NCBI RefSeq assembly: GCF_900156455.1
Contig: NZ_FTNQ01000001.1
Span: forward strand, 1,054,001-1,118,000
DNA length: 64,000 nt
Reading direction: 5' to 3'
From: Microbacterium sp. RURRCA19A
Lineage (GTDB): Bacteria > Actinomycetota > Actinomycetes > Actinomycetales > Microbacteriaceae
Within the stretch, counting starts at the first letter, position 1. Each line of letters opens with the position of its first letter. The position numbers and the translations under genes were made by a program. This document shows positions 1-7,913 of the stretch, piece after piece. The notes beneath the pieces are model-generated. The model did not search any database and was not told the DNA's origin. It was given only the letters and a program-made list of their open reading frames with translations.

Positions 1-639
1 GGCGATGCCGAGAGCGCGCGGAGTGACGCACTGCCACACGTCCACGAACGGATGCCCGACGATGCGCACGTGGGCTCCGTGACGGCCCCGCGCGATCTTC
101 TCGGCGATGCGCGACTCCTTGGAGCCCGGCACCAGGTGGTCCACGAGCACGCCGTACCGCCGTTCGGCCGTCGGAGGCTCGGCATCCAGGGTCTGTTCGA
201 GGAGGTCGACGCCCTCGAGGAACTCGACCACGACGCCCTCGGCCCGGAGGTCTGCACCCCACACCTTCTCGACCAGCTCCGCGTCGTGCTTGCCCTCGAC
301 GAAGATGCGGCTCGCGCGCGCCGTGCGGGCACGCTGGTCGGAAGCGGCGAACGACCCGGAGGCCGTCCGGGTGCGTCCCTTCGGCGCGGCGGCGGGGGCG
401 ACGAGGACGACGGGCTCGCCGTCGAGGAGGAACCCACCGCCGAGGGGGAACAGCCGACGTCTGCCCAGGCGGTCCTCGAGCTCGACGTTCATGCCGTCGA
501 GGCGGGTCACCGCCCCGCAGAATCCGTCACCGGCCACCTCGACGACGAAATCGGCGGATGCCGCGACCTCGACCGCCTTCTTGCGGCCGGCCTCGCGCCA
601 GCCGCGGGCCAGCACATCGGTGCCGTAGCGATCGTCCAT
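1..639 (-). CDS. DUF3097 family protein with TOPRIM-like motifs (3' end cut by window)
   Basis: The reading frame is open for 213 codons from an ATG at 639 to the window edge, so the C-terminus is missing. A GGAGGT ribosome site lies about six bases upstream. The protein matches my memory of the actinobacterial DUF3097 family, whose function is not established. I see a TOPRIM-like pair of motifs: EGKHD at residues 115-119 and VDHLVPGSKE at 166-175. These resemble the EGKxD and TDPDxPGExIR motifs of RNase M5. A nucleic-acid role is therefore my inference, not known biology. It diverges from the TPM gene across a 123-bp spacer. Confidence 0.8.
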   Translation of the reverse strand, partial: MDDRYGTDVLARGWREAGRKKAVEVAASADFVVEVAGDGFCGAVTRLDGMNVELEDRLGRRRLFPLGGGFLLDGEPVVLVAPAAAPKGRTRTASGSFAASDQRARTARASRIFVEGKHDAELVEKVWGADLRAEGVVVEFLEGVDLLEQTLDAEPPTAERRYGVLVDHLVPGSKESRIAEKIARGRHGAHVRIVGHPFVDVWQCVTPRALGIA

Positions 640-727
640 GGGGGTACCTCCGAACGCCCGAGCCTATGCGCCGCGCGCGTGCGCTCAGGGCGGACGCGCC
701 GAGCCTTCCCGCGTGTCCGCGGGCCTT

Positions 728-733
728 TATAGA
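728..733 (+). promoter_or_regulatory. Probable -10 box of the TPM-domain gene
   Basis: TATAGA is an AT-rich hexamer in an otherwise GC-rich spacer. It sits about 30 bases upstream of the ATG at 763, with a GAAGGGGAA ribosome site between them. No clear -35 box is visible. Confidence 0.4.
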
Positions 734-762
734 GTGGGGGCCTCAGCGCCGAAGGGGAATGC

Positions 763-2805
763 ATGCGAAAGCCGAAGACGGCTGCGGTCATGGCGGGCCT
801 GGCGGTCGCGGCGGCGTCCGTCCTCGGTCTGGCGGCGCCGGCGTGGGCCGTGCCTCCCCCGCCGCTGGGCTCGAGCTATGTGCTCGACCAGGCCGACGTG
901 CTGACCAACGCGCAAGAGGCCGAGGTGCAGTCCCGGATGCTCCGCCTGTCGGAACAGACCGGGCTCGACCTGTGGGTCGTCTTCGTCGACGACTTCAGCG
1001 AGCCGAGCTCCGCCGCGGACTGGGCCAACGAGACCGCCAACCGCAACAGTCTCGGCCCGCACCAGTACCTCCTCGCGGTGTCGGTCGACGGGCGCGCGTA
1101 CTACCTTTCGGGCGACGTCGACGACGGTGCGCTGACCGCGGATCAGCTCGCCGCGATCGAGCAGGAGCGGGTGCAACCCGCCCTGTCGGCCGGCGACTAC
1201 GCCGGGGCCGCGGATGCGGCGGCGACGGGGATCACCGCCGCGGCGCGCGCCGCCCAGCCCGCCCCGCCACGCGAGCCGGCCGGCGCCGGACCGGACGTGG
1301 CCCTCATCGCGCTCGTCGTGTTCCTCGTGCTCGCGCTCGGCGGCGGTCTGCTGTGGCTGTGGCTGCGCCGTCGACGCGGCGCCGCCGCGGGCGCACCGGC
1401 ACCGGACGAGAGCATCGACGACCTCTCCCGCCGCGCCGGGTCCGCGCTCGTCGCCACCGACGACGCGATCAAGACCAGTGAGCAGGAACTCGGCTTCGCG
1501 CGCGCGCAGTTCGGCGACGAGACCGCCGCTCCGTTCGCCGAGGCGCTCGCTCAGGCCAAGACCGACCTCGACCGGGCCTTCACCATCTCGCAGCAGCTCG
1601 ATGACGACGTTCCCGAGACCGATGAGCAGCGGCGGGCCGGCTACGCCGAGATCCTGCGTCTGTGCGCGTCGGCGGACGAATCGTTGGATGCCAAGGCGGC
1701 CGCGTTCGACCAGCTCCGCGCGCTCGAGTCCGATGCGCCCGCGGCAGTGGCCCGAGCTCGCGAGCGGCACACCGCCGCGACCGGAGCGCTGGAGGGGACT
1801 GACCGCGATCTCGCCTCTCTCCGCGAGCGCTACACCGACGAGGCCCTCGCCCCCGTGGCCGACAACCCGGCGCAGGCCCGCGACCGGCTGGACCTCGCCG
1901 CACGGCAGTTCTCGGCGGCCGATCAGGCGATCGCCGCCGGCGCCTCGGGCGAAGCCGCCGTCGCGATCCGTGCCGGCGAAGCCGCGGTCGCGCAGGCCGA
2001 GAGCCTCGAGACGGCCGTCCCGTCGCTGACGGCCGACCTCGCCGCCGCGGAGCGCCGCGCCGCGGACCTCGTGGCCGAGATCGAGGGCGACCTCGCCGCC
2101 GCGGCGGCGCTGCCCGATCCCGACGGTCGCATCGCGGGTGCCGTGGCGACGACACGCGCACACCTCGACGCCGGGCGCGCGGCTCTCGCACCGCCGCGCA
2201 CCTCCCCGCTCCGCGCCCTCTCCGCGCTCGAACAGGGCAACGCCGCGATCGACGCGGTCCTCAGCGCCGCGCACGACGAGGCCGAGAGACGTCGCCGCGC
2301 CGCATCACAGCTGGACGGCCTGCTGGTGCAGGCGCGCGCCCAGGTCTCCGCGACCGAGGACTTCATCTCGGCACGCCGCGGTGCGGTCGGGCCGACCGCC
2401 CGTACGCGCCTCGCCGAGGCGGGTGCCGCGCTCGTGCAAGCCGAACAGCTGCGCACGGTCGACCCGGCATCCGCTCTCCCGTCGGCCCAGCGCGCGGTCG
2501 ATCTCGCCGGCCAGGCCTCCTCGCTCGCCCAGAACGACGTCGGCGCCTTCGGCGGAGGCGGCGGGGGCGGCGGCGACATGATGGGGGCCATCCTCGGGGG
2601 CATCGCCGTCAACGCCCTTCTGGGCGGGGGCTCGCGCTCCCGCGGGGGCTTCGGCGGAGGTGGGCTCGGAGGCCTCGGGGGCATGCTCGGAGGAATGGGC
2701 GGACTCGGCGGCGGCGGCGGTTCGCGGTCCGTCGGGTCCCGCGGACGCTCGGCCGGCTCGTCCTCGACCGGATCGCGTTCGCGGCGCGGAGGGGGACGCT
2801 TCTGA
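763..2805 (+). CDS. TPM-domain membrane protein with long coiled-coil and Gly-rich tail
   Basis: This is a 680-residue protein with a signal peptide (about 1-29, AWA cleavage site), a TPM domain (about 38-160) and one membrane segment (about 179-200) followed by an RRRR stop-transfer. A long Ala/Glu-rich helical region spans about 215-590, and the tail (about 593-680) is Gly/Ser/Arg-rich with hydrophobic patches. The TPM domain should face outward and the helical part inward. TPM domains occur in proteins linked to photosystem repair and to phosphatase-like activities, but the role in actinobacteria is unclear. pspA follows 90 bp downstream, suggesting a shared envelope-stress role. The helical part is homologous to the gene at 53347. 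Confidence 0.85.
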   Translation: MRKPKTAAVMAGLAVAAASVLGLAAPAWAVPPPPLGSSYVLDQADVLTNAQEAEVQSRMLRLSEQTGLDLWVVFVDDFSEPSSAADWANETANRNSLGPHQYLLAVSVDGRAYYLSGDVDDGALTADQLAAIEQERVQPALSAGDYAGAADAAATGITAAARAAQPAPPREPAGAGPDVALIALVVFLVLALGGGLLWLWLRRRRGAAAGAPAPDESIDDLSRRAGSALVATDDAIKTSEQELGFARAQFGDETAAPFAEALAQAKTDLDRAFTISQQLDDDVPETDEQRRAGYAEILRLCASADESLDAKAAAFDQLRALESDAPAAVARARERHTAATGALEGTDRDLASLRERYTDEALAPVADNPAQARDRLDLAARQFSAADQAIAAGASGEAAVAIRAGEAAVAQAESLETAVPSLTADLAAAERRAADLVAEIEGDLAAAAALPDPDGRIAGAVATTRAHLDAGRAALAPPRTSPLRALSALEQGNAAIDAVLSAAHDEAERRRRAASQLDGLLVQARAQVSATEDFISARRGAVGPTARTRLAEAGAALVQAEQLRTVDPASALPSAQRAVDLAGQASSLAQNDVGAFGGGGGGGGDMMGAILGGIAVNALLGGGSRSRGGFGGGGLGGLGGMLGGMGGLGGGGGSRSVGSRGRSAGSSSTGSRSRRGGGRF

Positions 2806-2895
2806 CTCCCCCGCCCGGCCCCTGACGGTCGTCACAGAAAACTCGTAGAAATCGGCACCAGACTCGACAGGGTCGCCTCAGGAAGGAAATCCCGC

Positions 2896-3648
2896 ATGGC
2901 CAAGCAGTCCATCTTCGGTCGGATCTCGACCCTCGTCCGCGCGAACATCAATGCGCTCCTCGACCAGGCCGAGGACCCGCAGAAGATGCTCGATCAGCTC
3001 GTTCGCGATTACTCCAACTCGATCGCCGACGCCGAGTCCGCGATCGCCGAGACCATCGGCAACCTGCGCCTGCTCGAACGCGATCACCAGGAAGACGTGC
3101 AGGCCGCGGCGGAATGGGGCAACAAGGCCCTGGCCGCCAGCCGCAAGGGCGACGAACTGCGCGCCGCCGGCAACGCCGGCGAGGCCGACAAGTTCGACAA
3201 CCTCGCCAAGATCGCCCTGCAGCGCCAGATCTCGGCGGAGAGCGAGGCGAAGGCCGCGGAGCCCACGATCGCGTCGCAGACCGAGGTCGTCGACAAGCTC
3301 AAGGACGGCCTCAACGGCATGAAGACCAAGCTCGAGCAGCTGAAGTCGAAGCGCAGCGAGCTGCTCGCCCGCGCCAAGGTCGCCGAGGCCCAGAACAAGG
3401 TCCACGACGCCGTGAAGTCGATCGACGTGCTCGACCCGACCAGCGAGCTCGGTCGTTTCGAGGACAAGATCCGTCGGGAAGAGGCCCTCGCCGCCGGCAA
3501 GCAGGAACTGGCGGCGTCGAGCATCGACGCGCAGTTCAACGCGCTCGAAGACGTGGGGGAGCTGACCGAGGTCGAGGCGCGGCTGGCCGCGCTGAAGACC
3601 GGCGGCCCGCAGCGCGCCGCCATCGACGCCCCGAGCCCCGACCTCTGA
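2896..3648 (+). CDS. pspA: PspA/IM30 (ESCRT-III-like) membrane-stress protein
   Basis: This 250-residue, almost wholly helical protein has the family architecture. An amphipathic N-terminal helix starts MAKQSIFGRIS, and the conserved N-terminal region carries DQAEDPQKMLDQLVRDY. Charged coiled-coil helices follow. PspA/VIPP1 proteins polymerise on the inner face of damaged membranes and preserve the proton gradient. The start has a strong AGGAAGGAA ribosome site. A hairpin terminator follows at 3655-3689, so pspA is either monocistronic or co-transcribed with the TPM gene upstream. No PspF-type regulator is nearby, as expected for an actinobacterium. Confidence 0.93.
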   Translation: MAKQSIFGRISTLVRANINALLDQAEDPQKMLDQLVRDYSNSIADAESAIAETIGNLRLLERDHQEDVQAAAEWGNKALAASRKGDELRAAGNAGEADKFDNLAKIALQRQISAESEAKAAEPTIASQTEVVDKLKDGLNGMKTKLEQLKSKRSELLARAKVAEAQNKVHDAVKSIDVLDPTSELGRFEDKIRREEALAAGKQELAASSIDAQFNALEDVGELTEVEARLAALKTGGPQRAAIDAPSPDL

Positions 3649-3654
3649 TCGCCC

Positions 3655-3689
3655 GGGAGCGCACCGTTCCCTCGGGACGGTGCGCTCCC
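3655..3689 (+). terminator. Hairpin terminator after pspA
   Basis: A perfect 13-bp inverted repeat (GGGAGCGCACCGT at 3655-3667 pairing with 3677-3689) has a 9-base loop and starts six bases after the pspA stop. It has no T-run, as is common in GC-rich actinobacteria. Confidence 0.75.
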
Positions 3690-3707
3690 CCACCCGACAG
3701 GCATGTC

Positions 3708-4520
3708 ATGACGCGTTTCGTCATCGCCCCACAGTGGCAGGGGTCATCGTCCTCCCGCGCGATGCAGCTCATCGACGGCGCGGAAGCGATCGGGGGCGAC
3801 CTGCCGCGAGCAGCGACGATCGCCCTCGAAGCCCCGACGGAGGCCGGCGACGCGCAGGGCAGCGGCATCCATCGTCTGAGTGCCGTCGTGCGCATGCGCG
3901 ACCGCATCGAGGACGCCGTCCGCGGCACCGACGAACCCGTCGTGACCATCGGCGGCGACTGCGGCGTCGCGCTCGGCGCGATCTCCGCGATCGCCGGCGA
4001 TGACCTCGCGGTCGTCTGGCTCGACGCGCACCCCGACCTGAACACGGCCGCGTCCTCGCCGAGCGGAGCGTTCACCGGGATGGTGCTGCGCAGCATCCTC
4101 GGTGAGGGCGAACCGACGGTGCGGCTCACGCCGGGCATCGCCCCGAGCCGCATCGTGCTGGCCGGAACCCGGGCGTGGGATGCCGAGGAAGAGCGGGTCG
4201 TCGCGGCGCACGGCATCCGCACGATCGGCGCGGGCGACCTGGCCGACGCCGAGGTACTCGCCGCGGCGGTGGCGGCCACGGGGGCCTCCCGCGTGTTCGT
4301 CCACATCGACCTGGACGTCCTCGACCCGTCGGAGATCAGCGGCATCGCCAGCCCCGTGCCGTTCGGTGTCGCCGCGGCGGATGTCGTGGCATCCGTCCGC
4401 CGGCTTCGCGAACGGGTCCCCCTCGCGGGCGCCACGATCACCGAGTTCTCCCCCTCGTCGCCGGCTGCGGCCGTCGACGATCTCGGAACGATCCTGCGCC
4501 TGGTCGGAGCGCTCGCGTGA
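3708..4520 (+). CDS. Arginase/agmatinase family ureohydrolase with Cys at a metal-ligand position
   Basis: The 270-residue protein has the ureohydrolase fold signatures. These are GGDC (82-85), DAHPDLN (106-112) and HIDLDVLDP (199-207), which supply the two-manganese site in arginase, agmatinase and formimidoylglutamase. The first motif is normally GGDH; here the histidine ligand is Cys85. The protein is shorter than classical arginases. Substrate cannot be read from sequence and no arginine or histidine catabolic genes are adjacent. The ATG at 3708 follows the pspA terminator. The stop overlaps the next gene's GTG by four bases, implying coupled translation. Confidence 0.85.
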   Translation: MTRFVIAPQWQGSSSSRAMQLIDGAEAIGGDLPRAATIALEAPTEAGDAQGSGIHRLSAVVRMRDRIEDAVRGTDEPVVTIGGDCGVALGAISAIAGDDLAVVWLDAHPDLNTAASSPSGAFTGMVLRSILGEGEPTVRLTPGIAPSRIVLAGTRAWDAEEERVVAAHGIRTIGAGDLADAEVLAAAVAATGASRVFVHIDLDVLDPSEISGIASPVPFGVAAADVVASVRRLRERVPLAGATITEFSPSSPAAAVDDLGTILRLVGALA

Positions 4521-4972
4521 GCCCGATCCCGCGCCCACCGGACGGCTGGCGCGAACGCGCCGATCGGGCGGTCGCGCGCGGACGCCGGATCGACCGTTTC
4601 CTCCCGTCCGTGCTGCTGGACTCCCCCGTCAGTCGCGTCGGCTTCTGGTACGGCCGCACGGTGGGGTGGGTGTGGGGCTCGCTGTGGAGCACCGGCCGCA
4701 TCGAGCGTCGGAACGGACTCTGGGTGTTCCGCGGGCTCCCGCAGTGGGCGTTCCCCCGCGGCGGCGTCTGCGTGGGCGACTGCTTCCTCACCGGTGACGT
4801 TCCCCCCACCGACGCGGTCCTCGGACACGAGGCCGTGCACGTGCGCCAGTGGCGCCGCTACGGCTTCCTCATGCCGCTGCTGTACTTCCTCGCGGGCCGT
4901 GATCCGCTGCGCAACCGATTCGAGATCGAGGCCGGTCTCGTCGAGGGGAACTACGTCCCGCGCGGAGCGTGA
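4517..4972 (+). CDS. Small hypothetical protein with HExxH motif
   Basis: This 151-residue protein starts at a GTG that overlaps the arginase-family stop by four bases. It contains HEAVHVRQWRRYG, giving an HExxH zinc-site motif at residues 104-108. A hydrophobic stretch (MPLLYFLAG) and NRFEIEAGLVE follow; the glutamates there could supply a third metal ligand. I see no signal peptide. The motif suggests a minimal metalloprotease-like or metal-binding protein, but family and function are unknown to me. Coupling to the arginase-family gene suggests a joint role. Confidence 0.65.
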   Translation: MSPIPRPPDGWRERADRAVARGRRIDRFLPSVLLDSPVSRVGFWYGRTVGWVWGSLWSTGRIERRNGLWVFRGLPQWAFPRGGVCVGDCFLTGDVPPTDAVLGHEAVHVRQWRRYGFLMPLLYFLAGRDPLRNRFEIEAGLVEGNYVPRGA

Positions 4973-4979
4973 GGCCGCG

Positions 4980-5444
4980 TCAGCGAGCGGCGGTGATTCC
5001 GAAGCGCTCGGGCGTGTGGATGCTCGCCGCGTCCACCCCGTGGCGGGAGGTCAGGTCGTCGACGATCTCCGCCGTGCCGAGGTAGGAGCCCAGCAGGAAG
5101 ATGCGGGTGGCGTCGTCGTCGCAGCACAGCATCTCGCCCGCCCATCCCGCGACCGCGCGCGTCAGCGCCTGGCCCGGCGCGCACGCGCGTCCGGTGCCGG
5201 GGGCGCCGCCCCGGCGGGAGCGGTCGAGCCACGTCACCGTCATCCGGGCGGGGGCCGCGATCGGCGTGATCCACGACGCGTCGGGAACCTCGACGAAGAG
5301 GCGCCCCGTCGAGCAGATCGGCAACGTCGACAGCAGAGCCTCGAGCTCGGCGAGAGAGTTCTCGTCGGCCGTGATCAGGTGCTGCACCCGCGTGTGGCGC
5401 GAAGAGCGGCAGGCGGCGGCGTTGTGCTCGGCGGAGGTGGACAT
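4980..5444 (-). CDS. Stand-alone SIP-domain protein (siderophore-interacting)
   Basis: This 154-residue protein resembles the C-terminal SIP domain of FAD-dependent ferric-siderophore reductases (the pattern ITADENSLAELEALL followed by STGRLFVEVPD, and HTPERFG near the end). It lacks the N-terminal FAD-binding domain of full ViuB-type enzymes, so it probably works with a partner or does not itself reduce iron. The ATG at 5444 is preferred over an in-frame GTG at 5456 because that GTG falls inside the likely -10 box. Regulation by iron is likely from the upstream DtxR/IdeR-type box. Confidence 0.8.
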   Translation of the reverse strand: MSTSAEHNAAACRSSRHTRVQHLITADENSLAELEALLSTLPICSTGRLFVEVPDASWITPIAAPARMTVTWLDRSRRGGAPGTGRACAPGQALTRAVAGWAGEMLCCDDDATRIFLLGSYLGTAEIVDDLTSRHGVDAASIHTPERFGITAAR

Positions 5445-5454
5445 GATGGCATCC

Positions 5455-5487
5455 ACTATACCCGCGATGAAGGGTTGCCTAACCTGT
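5455..5487 (-). promoter_or_regulatory. Iron (DtxR/IdeR-type) box overlapping the SIP gene promoter
   Basis: On the minus strand ACAGGTTAGGCAACCCTTC (5487-5469) matches the IdeR/DtxR consensus TTAGGTTAGGCTAACCTAA at 13 of 19 positions, including the AGGTTAGGC core. It covers a -35-like TTAGGC, which lies 16 bases before a good -10 box, TATAGT (5460-5455). An iron-loaded repressor bound here would block RNA polymerase directly. The ATG lies only ten bases beyond the -10 box, so the mRNA is nearly leaderless. Confidence 0.6.
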
Positions 5488-5512
5488 GTAGCGCCCCAGG
5501 ATGAGCCGAGGG

Positions 5513-6223
5513 CTACTCGATCAGGACCGCCCGCAGACGAGCGAGTTCGGCATCGGTCAGGCCATGGGCGCGCAGGAAGTCCGCCGGCGAACCATACTGC
5601 GCGTCGAGTCGCTCCAGCAGGCCGCGCATCACCGGCGCGGGCGAGCGCGTGGCGAGCTCCTCGGCATGCCGGTTCTCGGGATGCAGCGCCCGGATGCCGG
5701 CGAGCACCTGCCGGTTGCGCTCCGCGGGCAGCAGCCCCTCGGTGCGGGCGTAGTCGTCGATCACGGCGTCCCGGTCGACCCCGGCCGCGGCGAGCGCGAG
5801 GGCGACGGTGACACCGGTGCGGTCCTTGCCGACGGTGCAGTGGATCAGGACCGGCTGCGCGCCGAGGATCCCCCGCACCGCGTCGACGATGCGGGCGGCC
5901 GAGCCCTCGACGAGTTCGGCGTACAGCTCGCCGAGGCTGACGTCGCGCGCGAAGAACGATTCCACGGATCCGAGGAAGAGCGGCACGCGCTGCACCTCGA
6001 CGTCGAGTCCATCGACGCGGCTCGGCGCGTGGCGCACCTCGGCATCGTCGCGGAGGTCGATGATGCGGCGCAGCCCCAGGTCGTCCATCGTCCGCAGGCC
6101 CTCGTCGTCGACGTGCACGAGGTTCCCGGAACGGTAGAGCACCCCGGCGCGGCTTCGACCGGCACCGGCGGGGAGACCCCCGACGTCGCGGAAGTTGGTC
6201 GCCCCGGAGACGAGCGACCTCAC
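5513..6223 (-). CDS. Tyrosine/dual-specificity protein phosphatase, PtpB-like
   Basis: The 236-residue protein carries the extended P-loop HCTVGKDRTG (128-137), with catalytic Cys129 and Arg135. The Lys-Asp inside the loop is typical of the atypical MptpB-type phosphatases, which act on phosphotyrosine and can act on phosphoinositides. NFRDVGG at residues 10-16 is another family signature. There is no signal peptide, though the Mycobacterium homologue is exported without one. The GTG start overlaps the stop of the upstream AhpD-like gene by four bases, so the two form an operon. Confidence 0.9.
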   Translation of the reverse strand: MRSLVSGATNFRDVGGLPAGAGRSRAGVLYRSGNLVHVDDEGLRTMDDLGLRRIIDLRDDAEVRHAPSRVDGLDVEVQRVPLFLGSVESFFARDVSLGELYAELVEGSAARIVDAVRGILGAQPVLIHCTVGKDRTGVTVALALAAAGVDRDAVIDDYARTEGLLPAERNRQVLAGIRALHPENRHAEELATRSPAPVMRGLLERLDAQYGSPADFLRAHGLTDAELARLRAVLIE

Positions 6224-6753
6224 GCGGCGTCCCCGTGATCGCGGGCGGCGGGGACCGACGGCGACGCTCCGTCGCTCGGCGTCGCTGCCGGGGCGCGGGG
6301 CGGGACCGGGTACCGCCCCGCGATCGCCACGCGGTTGAACGCGTTGATGGCGACGAGGATCCAGCTGAGGGCGACGTACTCCTCTTCGCTCAGGATGCCG
6401 CCCGCGCGGTCGTACACCTCGTCGGGGATCCCCTCGTCGTGGATGAACGTGAACGATTCGGTCAGTTCCAGGGCTGCGCGCTCTCGTTCGTCGAAGACGC
6501 CCGATTCGCGCCATGTCGCGATCTGCGCGATGACATCGGCATCCACCCCCGCCTTCACCGCCCCGTCGACGTGCACGCGCACGCAGTACGCGCAGCCGTT
6601 GAGCTGCGAGGCGTGGATCTGCACGATCTCCCGCAGACGCGCGTCGACGCCGGCCGCCGTCGCGAGCCCGCCGACCACCTTCGACAACGACCGCAACGCG
6701 GCGTAGGCCTCGGGAGCACTCCTGGAGAGGTGAACACGTCGTTCTTCGCCCAT
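6220..6753 (-). CDS. Carboxymuconolactone decarboxylase/AhpD-like protein
   Basis: The 177-residue protein has the CxxC-x3-H active site of AhpD-type alkylhydroperoxidases (CAYC at 54-57, His61) in a helical context (LREIVQIHASQLNGCAYC). Such proteins reduce peroxides with a redox-active cysteine pair. Many members of the superfamily have other or unknown substrates. It is the first gene of the operon with the phosphatase. A TAGGCT -10 box (6765-6760) lies exactly six bases before the ATG, so the mRNA is probably leaderless. Confidence 0.87.
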   Translation of the reverse strand: MGEERRVHLSRSAPEAYAALRSLSKVVGGLATAAGVDARLREIVQIHASQLNGCAYCVRVHVDGAVKAGVDADVIAQIATWRESGVFDERERAALELTESFTFIHDEGIPDEVYDRAGGILSEEEYVALSWILVAINAFNRVAIAGRYPVPPRAPAATPSDGASPSVPAARDHGDAA

Positions 6754-6859
6754 GGCGACAGCCTACGGCGGACCCCCGACCCCGGATCCGGGAGGCCGAG
6801 GTGTGACCGCCGGAGTCCACGCGCTGGTGACCCGGGGTGGCCGGTGACAGGCTGGGACC

Positions 6860-7777
6860 ATGCCCGAGACCGACGAGTTCTCCTTCCTGCCCGCTCAGGC
6901 CGCCGCCGCCGGCGTCGAGGTCCCCCGCGTCGAGCGCGTCGGACTGACCCTGCCGGACGGGCGCACGCTCAGCGGTCTGCGGTGGGGGGAGGAACCTCCG
7001 CGCGTGACGCTCCTGCACGGCGCCGGGCTGAATGCGCACACCTGGGACACCACGCTGCTCCACCTGGGGGTGCCGGCGCTCGCGGTGGATCTCGCCGGCC
7101 ACGGCGACTCGTCCTGGCGGGACGATGCCGCCTACGTCGGCCGCGTCCTCGCGCCGGATGTCGCCGCCGCGCTCGAGGCCTGGACGGATCGGCCCCAGGT
7201 GCTCGTCGGGCACTCCCTGGGCGGGCTCACGGCCGCCGCCGTCGCGGCCTCCCGTCCGGAACTCGTGGAGACGGTCGTGATCATCGACATCACGCCGGGG
7301 ATCGACCCCAGCGGCGGCCCGGCGCAGCTGCGGGCGTTCTTCGCGGGTCCGACCGACTGGGCCAGCCGCGACGAGCTCGTCGACAAGGCCCTGGCGTTCG
7401 GACTCGGTGGTGCGCGGTCCGCCGCCGAGCGCGGCGTGTTCCTCAACACCCGTGTCCGCCCCGACGGCCGCGTCGAGTGGAAGCACCACTTCGCGCATCT
7501 CGCCGCGGCCGCTGCCGCCGCCGGGGCCGACACGTCGACGCCGGATGCCGTGCGCGCGCTGCTCGCATCGACCGGGTGGGACGACGTCACCGCCGTCCGG
7601 GCGCCGATCCTGTTCGTCCGCGCGGATCGCGGTTTCGTGACCGCGGCCGACGCGGACGAGCTGGTCCGTCAGGCCGCGGACGCACGCGTGCGGGTCGTTC
7701 CGACCGCCCACAACGTGCAGGAGGAAGACCCCGCGGGACTGGCCGCCCTCCTGCGAGAGACCCTCACCGCGGTCTGA
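6860..7777 (+). CDS. Alpha/beta hydrolase
   Basis: The 305-residue protein shows the alpha/beta-hydrolase pattern: oxyanion-hole HGAG (53-56), nucleophile elbow GHSLGG with Ser119 (117-122), and a late histidine in PTAHNVQEEDP. It has no signal peptide, so it is cytoplasmic. The substrate is not predictable; lactonase-, esterase- and dehalogenase-like enzymes share this pattern. The ATG is six bases after a -10-like CAGGCT (6848-6853), and no ribosome site is evident, suggesting a leaderless mRNA. It diverges from the AhpD/phosphatase operon. Confidence 0.85.
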   Translation: MPETDEFSFLPAQAAAAGVEVPRVERVGLTLPDGRTLSGLRWGEEPPRVTLLHGAGLNAHTWDTTLLHLGVPALAVDLAGHGDSSWRDDAAYVGRVLAPDVAAALEAWTDRPQVLVGHSLGGLTAAAVAASRPELVETVVIIDITPGIDPSGGPAQLRAFFAGPTDWASRDELVDKALAFGLGGARSAAERGVFLNTRVRPDGRVEWKHHFAHLAAAAAAAGADTSTPDAVRALLASTGWDDVTAVRAPILFVRADRGFVTAADADELVRQAADARVRVVPTAHNVQEEDPAGLAALLRETLTAV

Positions 7778-7833
7778 CGCCCCACGGCCGGACGGTGTCG
7801 CTCCGTGTCACGCACGGCGTCGCCCCTGCCGGG

Positions 7834-7852
7834 TGAAAGTAGGCTTTCCTCA
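7834..7852 (+). promoter_or_regulatory. Possible iron box upstream of the ABC importer operon
   Basis: TGAAAGTAGGCTTTCCTCA matches the DtxR/IdeR consensus at 12 of 19 positions, centred on TAGGCT and CCT. It lies about 60 bases upstream of the first gene of the importer operon. The match is weaker than that of the box at 5469-5487. Confidence 0.35.
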
Positions 7853-7913
7853 CCCCACTCCACGGCAGCACAGCACCCGGATGCCGTGGGGCTTGCGAAA
7901 GGACACTCCCGCA

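Noticed and set aside
2545-2800. Gly-codon repeats in the TPM gene looking like a repeat array.
   Set aside because: They are irregular in-frame Gly/Ser/Arg codons of a low-complexity tail, with no spacer regularity, so not a CRISPR array.
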